A DNA stretch of 64,000 nucleotides from Streptomyces litmocidini (GTDB lineage: Bacteria > Actinomycetota > Actinomycetes > Streptomycetales > Streptomycetaceae). The notes beneath the pieces were generated by a model. It ran no database searches. It saw only the letters and a list, made by a program, of their open reading frames with translations, and was not told the DNA's origin. Of this stretch, positions 38,090 through 45,060 are shown piece by piece. The DNA lies in NCBI RefSeq assembly GCF_014649755.1, contig NZ_BMTQ01000001.1, positions 186,001 through 250,000 of the forward strand. Direction: 5' to 3'. The position numbers and the translations under genes are program-made. The first letter of the stretch is position 1. Every line of letters begins with the position of its first letter.

Positions 38090-38645
38090 GCCGCGCCGCT
38101 GCGGCCTCGGCCTTCCGGTCTCGCACGCGTGCGACCCTCTCCAACAGTTCTGGCCGGGCCGCCGAGACTGCTCGGAAGACGACGTGCTCCGGCCCGTAGC
38201 GCTCCAGCACCTCCGCAAGCCTGTGGGCCGGGTCAACCAGTTCACCGACCGGACTGCTGGTCAGATCGCAGTACGTGATCGCGTCCACCAGCTCAGGTTC
38301 GGCAGGGCCGAACTCGGCAAGCGCCTCATCGAGCCCCAGCTCCGATGCCTCCCATGGCGAGGAGGTATGGAAGGCGACGATGCTGCAGAGCCGCGGATCG
38401 GCTCCAATCACATCGCGCAAATACCGGGCGCCATCGATCATGTGCTGCCCGGTGTCCACAGCCGACCTGGCGTATCCGACGTCGTGCGTAATGGCTGCAG
38501 CAGCCAAAAGCTCGGCGTCAGCCCCAAGAGCAGGCGCCAGTGAGAGTGCTTGGTCGTAGACGCGCCGAGAGTGGGCCCACCGCTGAGGCAGATTCTCGGC
38601 GAGCAACGACTCTGCGAGGTCGTAGGCCCACTTGCTCAACTGCAT
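38082..38645 (-). CDS. HD-domain phosphohydrolase
   Basis: 187 residues. Metal-binding HD residues: His25, His54-Asp55 (AAAITHDVGYA), later His in IVAFHTSS and Asp in ITYCDLTSS. The fold is that of small nucleotide or phosphoester hydrolases such as YfbR/HDIG types. It lies between the Nudix and GntR genes, convergent with the first and co-directional with the second. Substrate unknown; could act on nucleotides together with the Nudix enzyme. Confidence 0.88.
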   Translation of the reverse strand: MQLSKWAYDLAESLLAENLPQRWAHSRRVYDQALSLAPALGADAELLAAAAITHDVGYARSAVDTGQHMIDGARYLRDVIGADPRLCSIVAFHTSSPWEASELGLDEALAEFGPAEPELVDAITYCDLTSSPVGELVDPAHRLAEVLERYGPEHVVFRAVSAARPELLERVARVRDRKAEAAAARLS

Positions 38646-38673
38646 ATCGAGTGCCTCCGAAGAATGTGTGCGC

Positions 38674-39111
38674 TCAGGAAGGTGAGCTGACGAACCGCCC
38701 TACGCCGTGCCGAGCTTCAACATGCCCAGAAGTCTCCAGTTCACGGACCGCGCGGCGGACGGTCCCACGAGCGACCCCGTACTGACCGGCCAACTGCGCT
38801 TCGCTCGGCAGTTGGGCGCCGACCGGAAGGGCACCGCTTCGGATCTGCTCCAGCAAGTCGTTCACGATCCGCTCGTACGGCGCGACATCGACACCGCCGG
38901 CCACTGTGCGCCCAACCCCAGCAACAGCCTTAACGTCTCCGGCCTCTTCGAGAGCCCGCAGCGCTCGCCGCACAGTCGTCCGCGCCACGCTGAACTCCTG
39001 CCCGATCGCAGCTTCGGAGGGCAAGCCACCTTCATAGACACCAGCGACGATCCGCTCCCTCAACGCCTGAGCGATCACCTGGTATGTCCCGCGTGGGTTG
39101 GTGCCCGGCAC
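38674..39111 (-). CDS. Tandem winged-HTH GntR-type regulator, KorSA-like by position
   Basis: 145 residues made of two GntR-type winged helix-turn-helix domains and nothing else. The first (about 8-66) has GGLPSEAAIGQEFSVARTTV and the second (about 75-143) has AQLPSEAQLAGQYGVARGTV. There is no effector-binding domain. I chose GTG 39111 because AAGGAGGA lies just upstream; GTG 39129 is also open. pSAM2-like elements use a GntR repressor (KorSA) to silence transfer; this is the likely counterpart, 28 bp from the HD gene. Confidence 0.88.
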   Translation of the reverse strand: MPGTNPRGTYQVIAQALRERIVAGVYEGGLPSEAAIGQEFSVARTTVRRALRALEEAGDVKAVAGVGRTVAGGVDVAPYERIVNDLLEQIRSGALPVGAQLPSEAQLAGQYGVARGTVRRAVRELETSGHVEARHGVGRFVSSPS

Positions 39112-39318
39112 GCACTCCTCCTTGACCACGATCGCGTCCTAGCTTCGCTGACTACCTGGGCCTCACAGCGACGGTCGAGGTCAGCTGTATCTCGCCCTCC
39201 CCTGCCCCGACCAGCAAGCCACAGCCAAGGATGCCAGTTCAAGACCCTCTCGCCACCTTGAGATCTTTCAGCAGTGGGTCAGAGTCACACAGACTCGAAG
39301 ATCTTTACGGGACAGGGG

Positions 39319-39936
39319 TTATTCGACATGCACGCCTCGCAAAAGTAGGCCGGGGGCGGAAACATCATGCGTCCCAGGAAGCAAGGCTTGAGCCATGATC
39401 CCACTAGCCACCCTCCCCTCTTCCTCTCCAGGCACTTCTTGCGTCTCTGCAGTTACCCAAACATTCCGGCCACTCACCAAAGGCATGGGCCCTCCGATTA
39501 GACGTACACCATCCGGCAAGGCAACCTCAGGCTCAGTCATCCAAATCTGAGCCATTGTAATTTGGTCCCATCTATCCTCGACAGCAATATGCACATCATT
39601 GGAATCGATAGGAGCAGGCATTAGCGCCCCTCGGAATACGGCAACCACGAAAGCGAGACGCCGGCCATCCTCCCATGCAGTGGGTGAAAATTTCCACGGT
39701 GCACGGTCCACCCCTGAGGGCCATACAGGGTTTTCACTCTTAAGGTGTTCAGAAGTCACAGCTATTCGCCAGGCGACTTCACCGTGGAGCGAAGCCTTCC
39801 AAATACCCCCCAGGGATGCGAAGGTGATGTACGTATCTTCCCTACTCGTCCACACGCGAAGGGAACCGCTCGTCAGCCCTCGATTCCCCCCATCTCGAAT
39901 AGTGAAGGCGAATCTAACTTTCTTTTTTTTCGACAC
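39319..39936 (-). CDS. Hypothetical cargo protein
   Basis: 205 residues, starting MSKKKKVRFAFTIRDGGNRG at GTG 39936. It appears beta-rich with many Trp and Val (VWTSREDTYITFASLGGIWK) and no transmembrane segment or signal peptide. I recognise no family. The start region contains a run of eight A's (coding strand), and local GC is much lower than in core genes. It lies in the right cargo area with a 208-bp gap on its downstream side. Seems complete. Confidence 0.6.
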   Translation of the reverse strand: MSKKKKVRFAFTIRDGGNRGLTSGSLRVWTSREDTYITFASLGGIWKASLHGEVAWRIAVTSEHLKSENPVWPSGVDRAPWKFSPTAWEDGRRLAFVVAVFRGALMPAPIDSNDVHIAVEDRWDQITMAQIWMTEPEVALPDGVRLIGGPMPLVSGRNVWVTAETQEVPGEEEGRVASGIMAQALLPGTHDVSAPGLLLRGVHVE

Positions 39937-40085
39937 ACTTCACCCCGCGACATTATTCCCATCCACCGCTCTCCGGCCGCTGCCCGCTCCACCGCCGCCA
40001 TGAACGCAAGCCGGAACACTTCCTGGCATTCGCGGCCACCACCAGCCTCATCAACTACCGACGACTCACCAAGTAAAGCGAGGCC

Positions 40086-40604
40086 TTAATGTCCGCTTTT
40101 GCACTTCGGGGCACCTTCCTGTGCAGTCGCACTCTGAGGCGCATGAAATCGGAACAGCTCCGTCCGCTCGTCCTGCGGGACGCCCTCCGGCCACCGGATA
40201 ACGAGTGAGCCGTCTCTTTTATCATCTCTTCTCACCCATCGGAGGCCTTGGACTGGGTCCAAATCCAAAACTTCCCCAGCCTGGACGTGAGTCCAGAAAC
40301 TACGAAGGGCCAGCTCTGATCGTGCCGTCACCTTGCTGTTCATACGCTGACGCAGAAAGGCCCGAAGGCCCATCATCGAATGGTCTTTACTGATTGCACC
40401 CTTGGCCGGATGAGTTGCGAGGTCCCACGGAAGTATTGGCGTGACATTCCGGTATTCCTGCCTGGCATATCTACCCATAGCATTGAAACGCTTTGTAACG
40501 GCTTGCCGACTGACGCCGAACTGGGCGCCGATTTCCGCATGGGTGAAACCCGCCGCTTCAAGCTTCAGGAGCTCGGAATCTTCGGGGAGCTTAGGCGGTC
40601 TCAT
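40086..40604 (-). CDS. Helix-turn-helix cargo protein
   Basis: 172 residues with an N-terminal HTH (about 9-43: LLKLEAAGFTHAEIGAQFGV SRQAVTKRFNAMG), then a basic helical segment and a C-terminal part with WPEGVPQDERTELFRFHAP. The type resembles small phage or element DNA-binding proteins. It starts at ATG 40604 and reads away from the long hairpin at 40798-40874 and the divergent DUF3223-like gene. Could regulate that divergent pair; inferred only. Confidence 0.65.
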   Translation of the reverse strand: MRPPKLPEDSELLKLEAAGFTHAEIGAQFGVSRQAVTKRFNAMGRYARQEYRNVTPILPWDLATHPAKGAISKDHSMMGLRAFLRQRMNSKVTARSELALRSFWTHVQAGEVLDLDPVQGLRWVRRDDKRDGSLVIRWPEGVPQDERTELFRFHAPQSATAQEGAPKCKSGH

Positions 40605-40797
40605 TTCCCATTCCTTTAAGGCTCAAGCCTGTTCGGCGGTTCAAGGTGCGGACCCCTCCAGCGGGTAGGGGCGCGGGAGTTTGAGGCATGCTACCGGCCC
40701 CACCTGCTACCTCACACCAACTTTTGAGGCACTTGTGATCTAGGTCTCAGTTAGCTTCCGATGCGTCCCGGAGGAGACGGCAGGACACGTACATACC

Positions 40798-40874
40798 TAG
40801 AACTCTTTTCCTTTGACGGGTTTGCTCGCCACGCCCAGCGCAACGAGCAAACCCGTCAAAGGAAACGAGTTCTA
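40798..40874. repeat. 31-bp inverted repeat forming a long hairpin
   Basis: Arms 40798-40828 and 40844-40874 match in 30 of 31 positions, with a 15-nt loop. It lies in the 406-bp gap between two divergent genes, where a terminator is not expected. Candidates: structured RNA, single-strand origin, miniature transposon relic or operator. Nothing else is recognised in 40605-41010. Confidence 0.6.
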
Positions 40875-41010
40875 AAGCCGCCTCCCTGGCAGCCGCTCCC
40901 AACTCCGGACGTTCAGCTTCAGGTAGGAAGCGGGGCTTGAAATCGCTCACGCTCGCCTACTTCCGCAACGCAGGATGGCGACGACGATCAAGCGACCAGG
41001 GGAGGGTCTT

Positions 41011-41679
41011 GTGCCGAGGGGCATCTGGGTGGGAGACACGCACTTCCGGACGAAGGAAGCGGTTCGGGACCGCTGCCGCGCGATCCGAGACCGCTACTTG
41101 GGTCAGGCGCAAGTCGCTGGAGAGGACGATGATCAGTTCCTTCGTGACCTGCTGACCCTCCACCCCGACTACGAGTTCAAGAAGGGTCACGGCATCACTG
41201 GGTTCACAGTGATTCGCAACGACGAGCATGGCACGTACGGCTTCGCCGTGATGCGCGTGGACGGAACCGCCATCGACTTCTCCTGGAACACCTGCCTGAA
41301 GGCCCCCACCCAGCGGCAGAAGGTCCTGGGTTGCTTACGGCGGGCGGTAAAGGACCAGGTGATCGCTCACCGAGACGCCGCGTTCATGGCAGGTCCTGTT
41401 ACTTGTGCGATCTCCGGCATGCCGATCGCCTCCAAGCACGATTCGCACGTCGACCACTACAAGCCGACGTTCGTCCAGATCGCCGAAGACTTCATCGCAT
41501 CCCATGGTGGCCCTGACGCCTTCCGTGTGTCGGACGACATCCCGGATGGGTTCTCCCATGCCGAGCTCGCCGACAAGGAGTTGGAAGCGATCTGGCAGGA
41601 GCACCACCGGGCGGTCGCCACACTCCGAGTCGTCACTAAAGTCGCCAACCTGAGCCGGCGCAGGGACGACAGCAGCTGA
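41011..41679 (+). CDS. DUF3223-like protein with HNH-like motif, TTA codon
   Basis: About 222 residues from GTG 41011, chosen because GGGGAGGG precedes it; ATG 40975 is in frame too but lacks a good site. N-terminal part (HFRTKEAVRDRCRAIRDRYL ... LHPDYEFKKGHGITGF) matches the DUF3223/DCL pattern. The C-terminal part has CAISGMPIASKHDSHVDHYK, a Cys and His-Val-Asp-His arrangement typical of HNH nucleases. A TTA leucine codon (41335-41337) implies bldA dependence. A nuclease or defence role is an inference. It is the last gene before attR. Confidence 0.75.
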   Translation: MPRGIWVGDTHFRTKEAVRDRCRAIRDRYLGQAQVAGEDDDQFLRDLLTLHPDYEFKKGHGITGFTVIRNDEHGTYGFAVMRVDGTAIDFSWNTCLKAPTQRQKVLGCLRRAVKDQVIAHRDAAFMAGPVTCAISGMPIASKHDSHVDHYKPTFVQIAEDFIASHGGPDAFRVSDDIPDGFSHAELADKELEAIWQEHHRAVATLRVVTKVANLSRRRDDSS

Positions 41680-41738
41680 GCGTCTCGGTTCGACAGCCCC
41701 CTCCGTGGTACATCCACAGCGCTCCTCGGTCGCCCCTC

Positions 41739-41757
41739 CGAGTGAGTGGCGAGTGAG
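41739..41757 (+). repeat. Right arm-type repeat, two copies of CGAGTGAG
   Basis: CGAGTGAG at 41739-41746 and 41750-41757, the same 11-bp phasing as at 24445-24463 and one base different over 19 bp. It lies 72 bp inside attR. In the excised circle the two pairs would flank the attP core on both sides. Confidence 0.6.
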
Positions 41758-41829
41758 GTCGTCCTGTCCGCCGCCCAGAAGGCAGAAATGTGCAGGTCAT
41801 AGCGGCTATCCGGCGCCACTGAACCATGC

Positions 41830-41873
41830 CCTCCGGAGCCGTGTGCGCAGGTTCGAATCCTGCCGGGGGCACT
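41830..41873 (+). repeat. attR core
   Basis: Exact 44-bp copy of 24293-24336: the anticodon loop, variable region, T-arm, 3' acceptor strand and two further bases of tRNA-Arg(CCG). The 5' half of the tRNA is absent, so this is a non-functional remnant marking the right boundary. Confidence 0.95.
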
Positions 41874-41890
41874 TCGCAGGAAGTGCCAAG

Positions 41891-41928
41891 AGACCCCGTG
41901 GTCAGCGGAAACGCTGGACGCGGGGTCT
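41891..41928 (+). terminator. Original tRNA-Arg terminator left beyond attR
   Basis: Hairpin with an outer 8-bp stem (41891-41898 with 41921-41928), an internal loop and an inner CAGCG/CGCTG stem closed by GAAA, followed by T-rich bases. It sits 18 bp after the attR core, about where the uninterrupted tRNA gene would have ended transcription. Confidence 0.6.
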
Positions 41929-42164
41929 TGTTGCATGTGCGGGTGCGTGCCGGGACGAGCGGTCGCGTGACGGGGCCGCTGCCCGTTCGCGGTGGGATCC
42001 CGGGGCGTCGGCGCGAGGCGGCCGGAGGGACGGCCAAGGGCCCCGGTGGGTCCAGGGGGTTGTGGGGGTCGGTGGGTCGCCCTCTGGTTCTCGTCCCGGC
42101 GCCTTGTTCCCGTCGCTCCGTTCCGGCTCGTGGGGGAGCACGGCTCGCGGGGCGGGGTGACGGG

Positions 42165-42208
42165 CGGAGGGCCCCGTCCCGGCGGGTGTGCCGGGGCGGG
42201 GCCCTCCG
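42165..42208 (-). terminator. Terminator of the M4 protease gene
   Basis: 18-bp stem (42165-42182 with 42191-42208, one G-U pair) with an 8-nt loop, 17 bp after the protease stop codon. The rest of 41929-42164 holds nothing I recognise. Confidence 0.8.
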
Positions 42209-42224
42209 TCTGTGTCAGGTGGGG

Positions 42225-43835
42225 TTACTTGACGTTGATCGCGGACCAGGCGGAGGCGACCGCGTTGTACTGGGTGCTGCTGGCGCCGTAGAGGTCGGCG
42301 GCGGCCGAGAGGGTGGCCGTGCGGGCGCCCGCGTAGCCGGTGGTGGAGGTCATGTAGGTGGAGAGGGCCTTGTACCAGATCTTGTACGCGGCCTGGCGGC
42401 CGATGCCCGTGACCGTGGAGCCGTCGTAGGTCGGCGAGCTGTAGGTGACGCCGTTGATGGTCTTCGTGCCGCTGCCCTCGGAGAGCAGGTAGAAGAAGTG
42501 GTTGGCCGGGCCCGAGGAGTAGTGGACGTTCAGGCGGCCGACCGACTTCGACCAGTAGTCGGCGGAGCTGCCGTCCTTGCTGGGCTTGTCCATGTAACGG
42601 AGCGGCGTGCCGTTGCCGTTGATGTCGATCTTCTCGCCGATGAGGTAGTCGCCCGCGTCGGAGGAGTTGTTGGCGTACCACTCGACCGAGGTGCCGAGGA
42701 TGTCGGAGGTCGCCTCGTTCAGGCCGCCGGACTCGCCGCTGTAGCGGAGGTTGGCGGTGGAGGAGGTCAGGCCGTGGGACATCTCGTGGCCGGCCACGTC
42801 GAGGGACGTGAGCGGGTGGGTGTTGTTGATGCCGTCGCCGTAGGTCATGCAGAAGCAGGAGTCGTCCCAGAACGCGTTGACGTACGCGCTGCCGTAGTGG
42901 ACGCGGGAGTAGGCGGCGACGCCGTCGCCGCGGATGCCGAGGCGGCCGAGCTCGTTCTTGTAGAAGTCCCAGGTCACCGCCGCGCCGTAGTGGGCGTCCG
43001 CGGCGGCCGTCTCGCGGTTGCTCGCGAGGCCGTTGCCCCAGGTGTCCGTGGAGTTGGTGAAGAGCGTGCCCTGGCCGGACGTGGCGCCCTTCAGGTCGTA
43101 CGTCTTGTGGCCGCCGCGCGTGGCGTCGGTGAGGGTGTACGAGCCCGAGGTGCCGAGGGTGACCTGGCCGGCGTACATGGTGTTGCCGACGCCGGTCTCG
43201 ATCGTCTCGGTGGAGAACAGCTCCTTGCCCGTGGTGGCGTCGGTGATGACCTGGCGGCGGCTCGGCGTGCCGTCCTTCTGGACGCCGGTGACGTAGGTCT
43301 CCCAGGCGAGGACCGGCTTGCCGGTGGCCGCCCAGATCACCTTGCGGGCGGAGGCGACGGCCTCGTTCGTGTTGGCGGCGGAGGCGAGGGCGGCCTTGTC
43401 GGCGGCGGCGCGCTCGACGGCGGGCGTCGTGCTGGCCACGGATATGCGGGCCGAGGTCGCCTTGGTGGTGGAGCGGGCGCCCGACTTCTTCTGGTGGACG
43501 ACCAGGTCGCCACCGAGGACCGGGAGACCCTCGTAGGTGCGCTCGTAGCGCGTGTGCACGGTGCCGTCCGCGTCCTTGATGACGTCCCGGACGACCAGCT
43601 TCTCCTGGGCCTGCAGGCCGATGGCCCGGGCGGTGGCGGCCGCCTCGCCCTGCGCCTCGTGGATGGCGGCGGCGCGCTGGGCGCCGGCCGGCTGGACCGC
43701 CACGGCGTCGGCGGTGCGCTGGGCGTCGGCGTTGGCGGAGCCGGTCTGGACGCCGACGACGACCATGGCGGCCGATGCGATCAGCGCGGCGGCTCGGGCG
43801 GTGGTACGGCGGGACGAAGACTGCTGGCGGGTCAC
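42225..43835 (-). CDS. Secreted M4-family neutral metalloprotease
   Basis: Thermolysin-family zinc protease. 536 residues from GTG 43835 (AAGGAG five bases upstream). Twin-Arg-containing signal peptide region (SSRRTTARAAALIASAAMVVVG), then FTP/PepSY-type propeptide to about residue 220. The catalytic domain has His350-Glu-Met-Ser-His354 and the zinc Glu in GGLNEATSDILG, and the C-terminal helical domain has YSSGPANHFFYLLSEG with the catalytic His region. A Cys pair (DSCFCMTYGDG) is present. A longer frame upstream runs over the promoter and is not used. Followed by a strong terminator. Confidence 0.95.
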   Translation of the reverse strand: MTRQQSSSRRTTARAAALIASAAMVVVGVQTGSANADAQRTADAVAVQPAGAQRAAAIHEAQGEAAATARAIGLQAQEKLVVRDVIKDADGTVHTRYERTYEGLPVLGGDLVVHQKKSGARSTTKATSARISVASTTPAVERAAADKAALASAANTNEAVASARKVIWAATGKPVLAWETYVTGVQKDGTPSRRQVITDATTGKELFSTETIETGVGNTMYAGQVTLGTSGSYTLTDATRGGHKTYDLKGATSGQGTLFTNSTDTWGNGLASNRETAAADAHYGAAVTWDFYKNELGRLGIRGDGVAAYSRVHYGSAYVNAFWDDSCFCMTYGDGINNTHPLTSLDVAGHEMSHGLTSSTANLRYSGESGGLNEATSDILGTSVEWYANNSSDAGDYLIGEKIDINGNGTPLRYMDKPSKDGSSADYWSKSVGRLNVHYSSGPANHFFYLLSEGSGTKTINGVTYSSPTYDGSTVTGIGRQAAYKIWYKALSTYMTSTTGYAGARTATLSAAADLYGASSTQYNAVASAWSAINVK

Positions 43836-45060
43836 GCGGGCTCCTTCGCTGAAAAGCGTGGGGATCGTGGGGGTGGGTGGTGCGGCTGTGAGCGTGCCAG
43901 CGAAGTCGTCTGTTTGACAGGTCTGCAACAAGAATTTGACCATGTGTTGCCCGAAGGTCGGTGAACTCTGTTCGTTATGCGGGGAGTTCAGGGCTCATCG
44001 CGCCTCCCTCTGCCCAGATTCGGGCAGCACACAGCCCCCGGAAGGGGCGCCGGGGGGCTTGGGGCCCCCTGGGGTGTTTGGGATCCTGCGTGTACTTCTG
44101 GGGCTGTTGAGTCGAGTGGCGGGACCGCCTGCGGGCGGGCCCGCCCATGGGCGCGGTCGCCCGTGGGTGCGGTCGCTCTCGGCCGTGGCGCTTCCGGCGG
44201 CGACACCGTCGGGCTCGCACGCCTTGGCGCCGCCCTCCGGGCAGGCCTTCGTCGGCCACCGTCAGAACTTCGCCACCGCGACCGCCGCCGCCCCCTCCCG
44301 GGACCCCGACGAGCCCGCTCCGCCCGCCGGTCCCATGGGCGACATCGCGCCACGTCTGGGGCGGTACGGGAGGCTCATGGCACCGCTCCTCGCACCCGGG
44401 CGGGCCGGAGCCGTCCCGTGCCCCAGGGCCGGGGACGGGTGAGGGTGCGAGGTCCCGGCCGGTGAAGGCGGTGGGCGGGGTGGGCACGGTGGGCGGGGCG
44501 CGGCTCCGGGGCGTGGGGGTGTCGCGGGGGAAGGTAGGGGGGCGAGCCGTCGCTCCAGTGGGTGCCGGCCGCGGCGGACGGAGGGGATCGCGCGGGGCTT
44601 CCTCCGGGAGCCGTGGGCCGCTTGACGTCGAAGGCGTCGTCGTCAAGCGGCCCGCCTCGCCCGGCCCGGCGATCTCCGCCTCGCCCCGGCCGTCCTCCGC
44701 GCAGTCCCGCGAGGCCGGGGAGCCCGCGGCGGGCGGTACGAGACGGCCGCGCTCGTCCGCGTCCGGGCGGAGGGAGGGGCGGACGGGGAAAGGGGGCGGA
44801 GGGAGGGGTGCGGGGGGAAGGGGACGGAGGGAAGGCACAGGGGGTGGGGCCCGCTCGACGGCCCCGTCCCCCTCGTACGGCACCGGCGTGTCGTACGGGC
44901 GGGCACCGACCGCAACTGCCTTGCTCCGCACCGTACATGGCGCAAAGAGACCGCAACGGGCCCTCCCCGCAAGGCCGGTGTCGCCGGTTCGGCTTCGTTG
45001 TCCCTCCTGTGGTGCACACTTGCTGCCTGGCACAGCGCTCACGGGGAAGGCGGCCTGGCA
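43836..45060. other. 1.2-kb GC-rich stretch without a convincing gene
   Basis: Lies between the divergent M4 protease and HEAT-repeat genes. Several open frames exist on both strands (e.g. + 43936-44442 and - 44375-45061), but all are Arg/Pro/Gly-rich with no family motif or good ribosome-binding site, as expected by chance in such GC-rich DNA. It must contain the promoters of both flanking genes. A degraded gene is possible. Confidence 0.5.

Larger units (their letters stand above)
24293..41873. mobile_element. Actinomycete integrative and conjugative element in tRNA-Arg(CCG)
   Basis: About 17.6 kb bounded by 44-bp direct repeats of the tRNA 3' end. It encodes a tyrosine integrase and MerR-like Xis, a DnaB-N/DUF3987 replication protein and an FtsK/TraB-type DNA translocase. 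It also has Spd-like membrane proteins, an HTH regulator, a Nudix protein and a GntR regulator. This gene set is that of pSAM2-like AICEs, which move as double-stranded DNA between mycelia. Edges carry lower-GC cargo. All expected modules look intact, so it may still be mobile. Confidence 0.95.

Noticed and set aside
40747..40950. Small minus-strand frame across the 31-bp inverted repeat
   Set aside because: No ribosome-binding site and it runs through both arms of the hairpin; more likely noncoding.
41830..41873. Second tRNA-Arg gene
   Set aside because: Only the anticodon loop and 3' half are present; there is no D-arm or 5' acceptor strand. It is the attR remnant.
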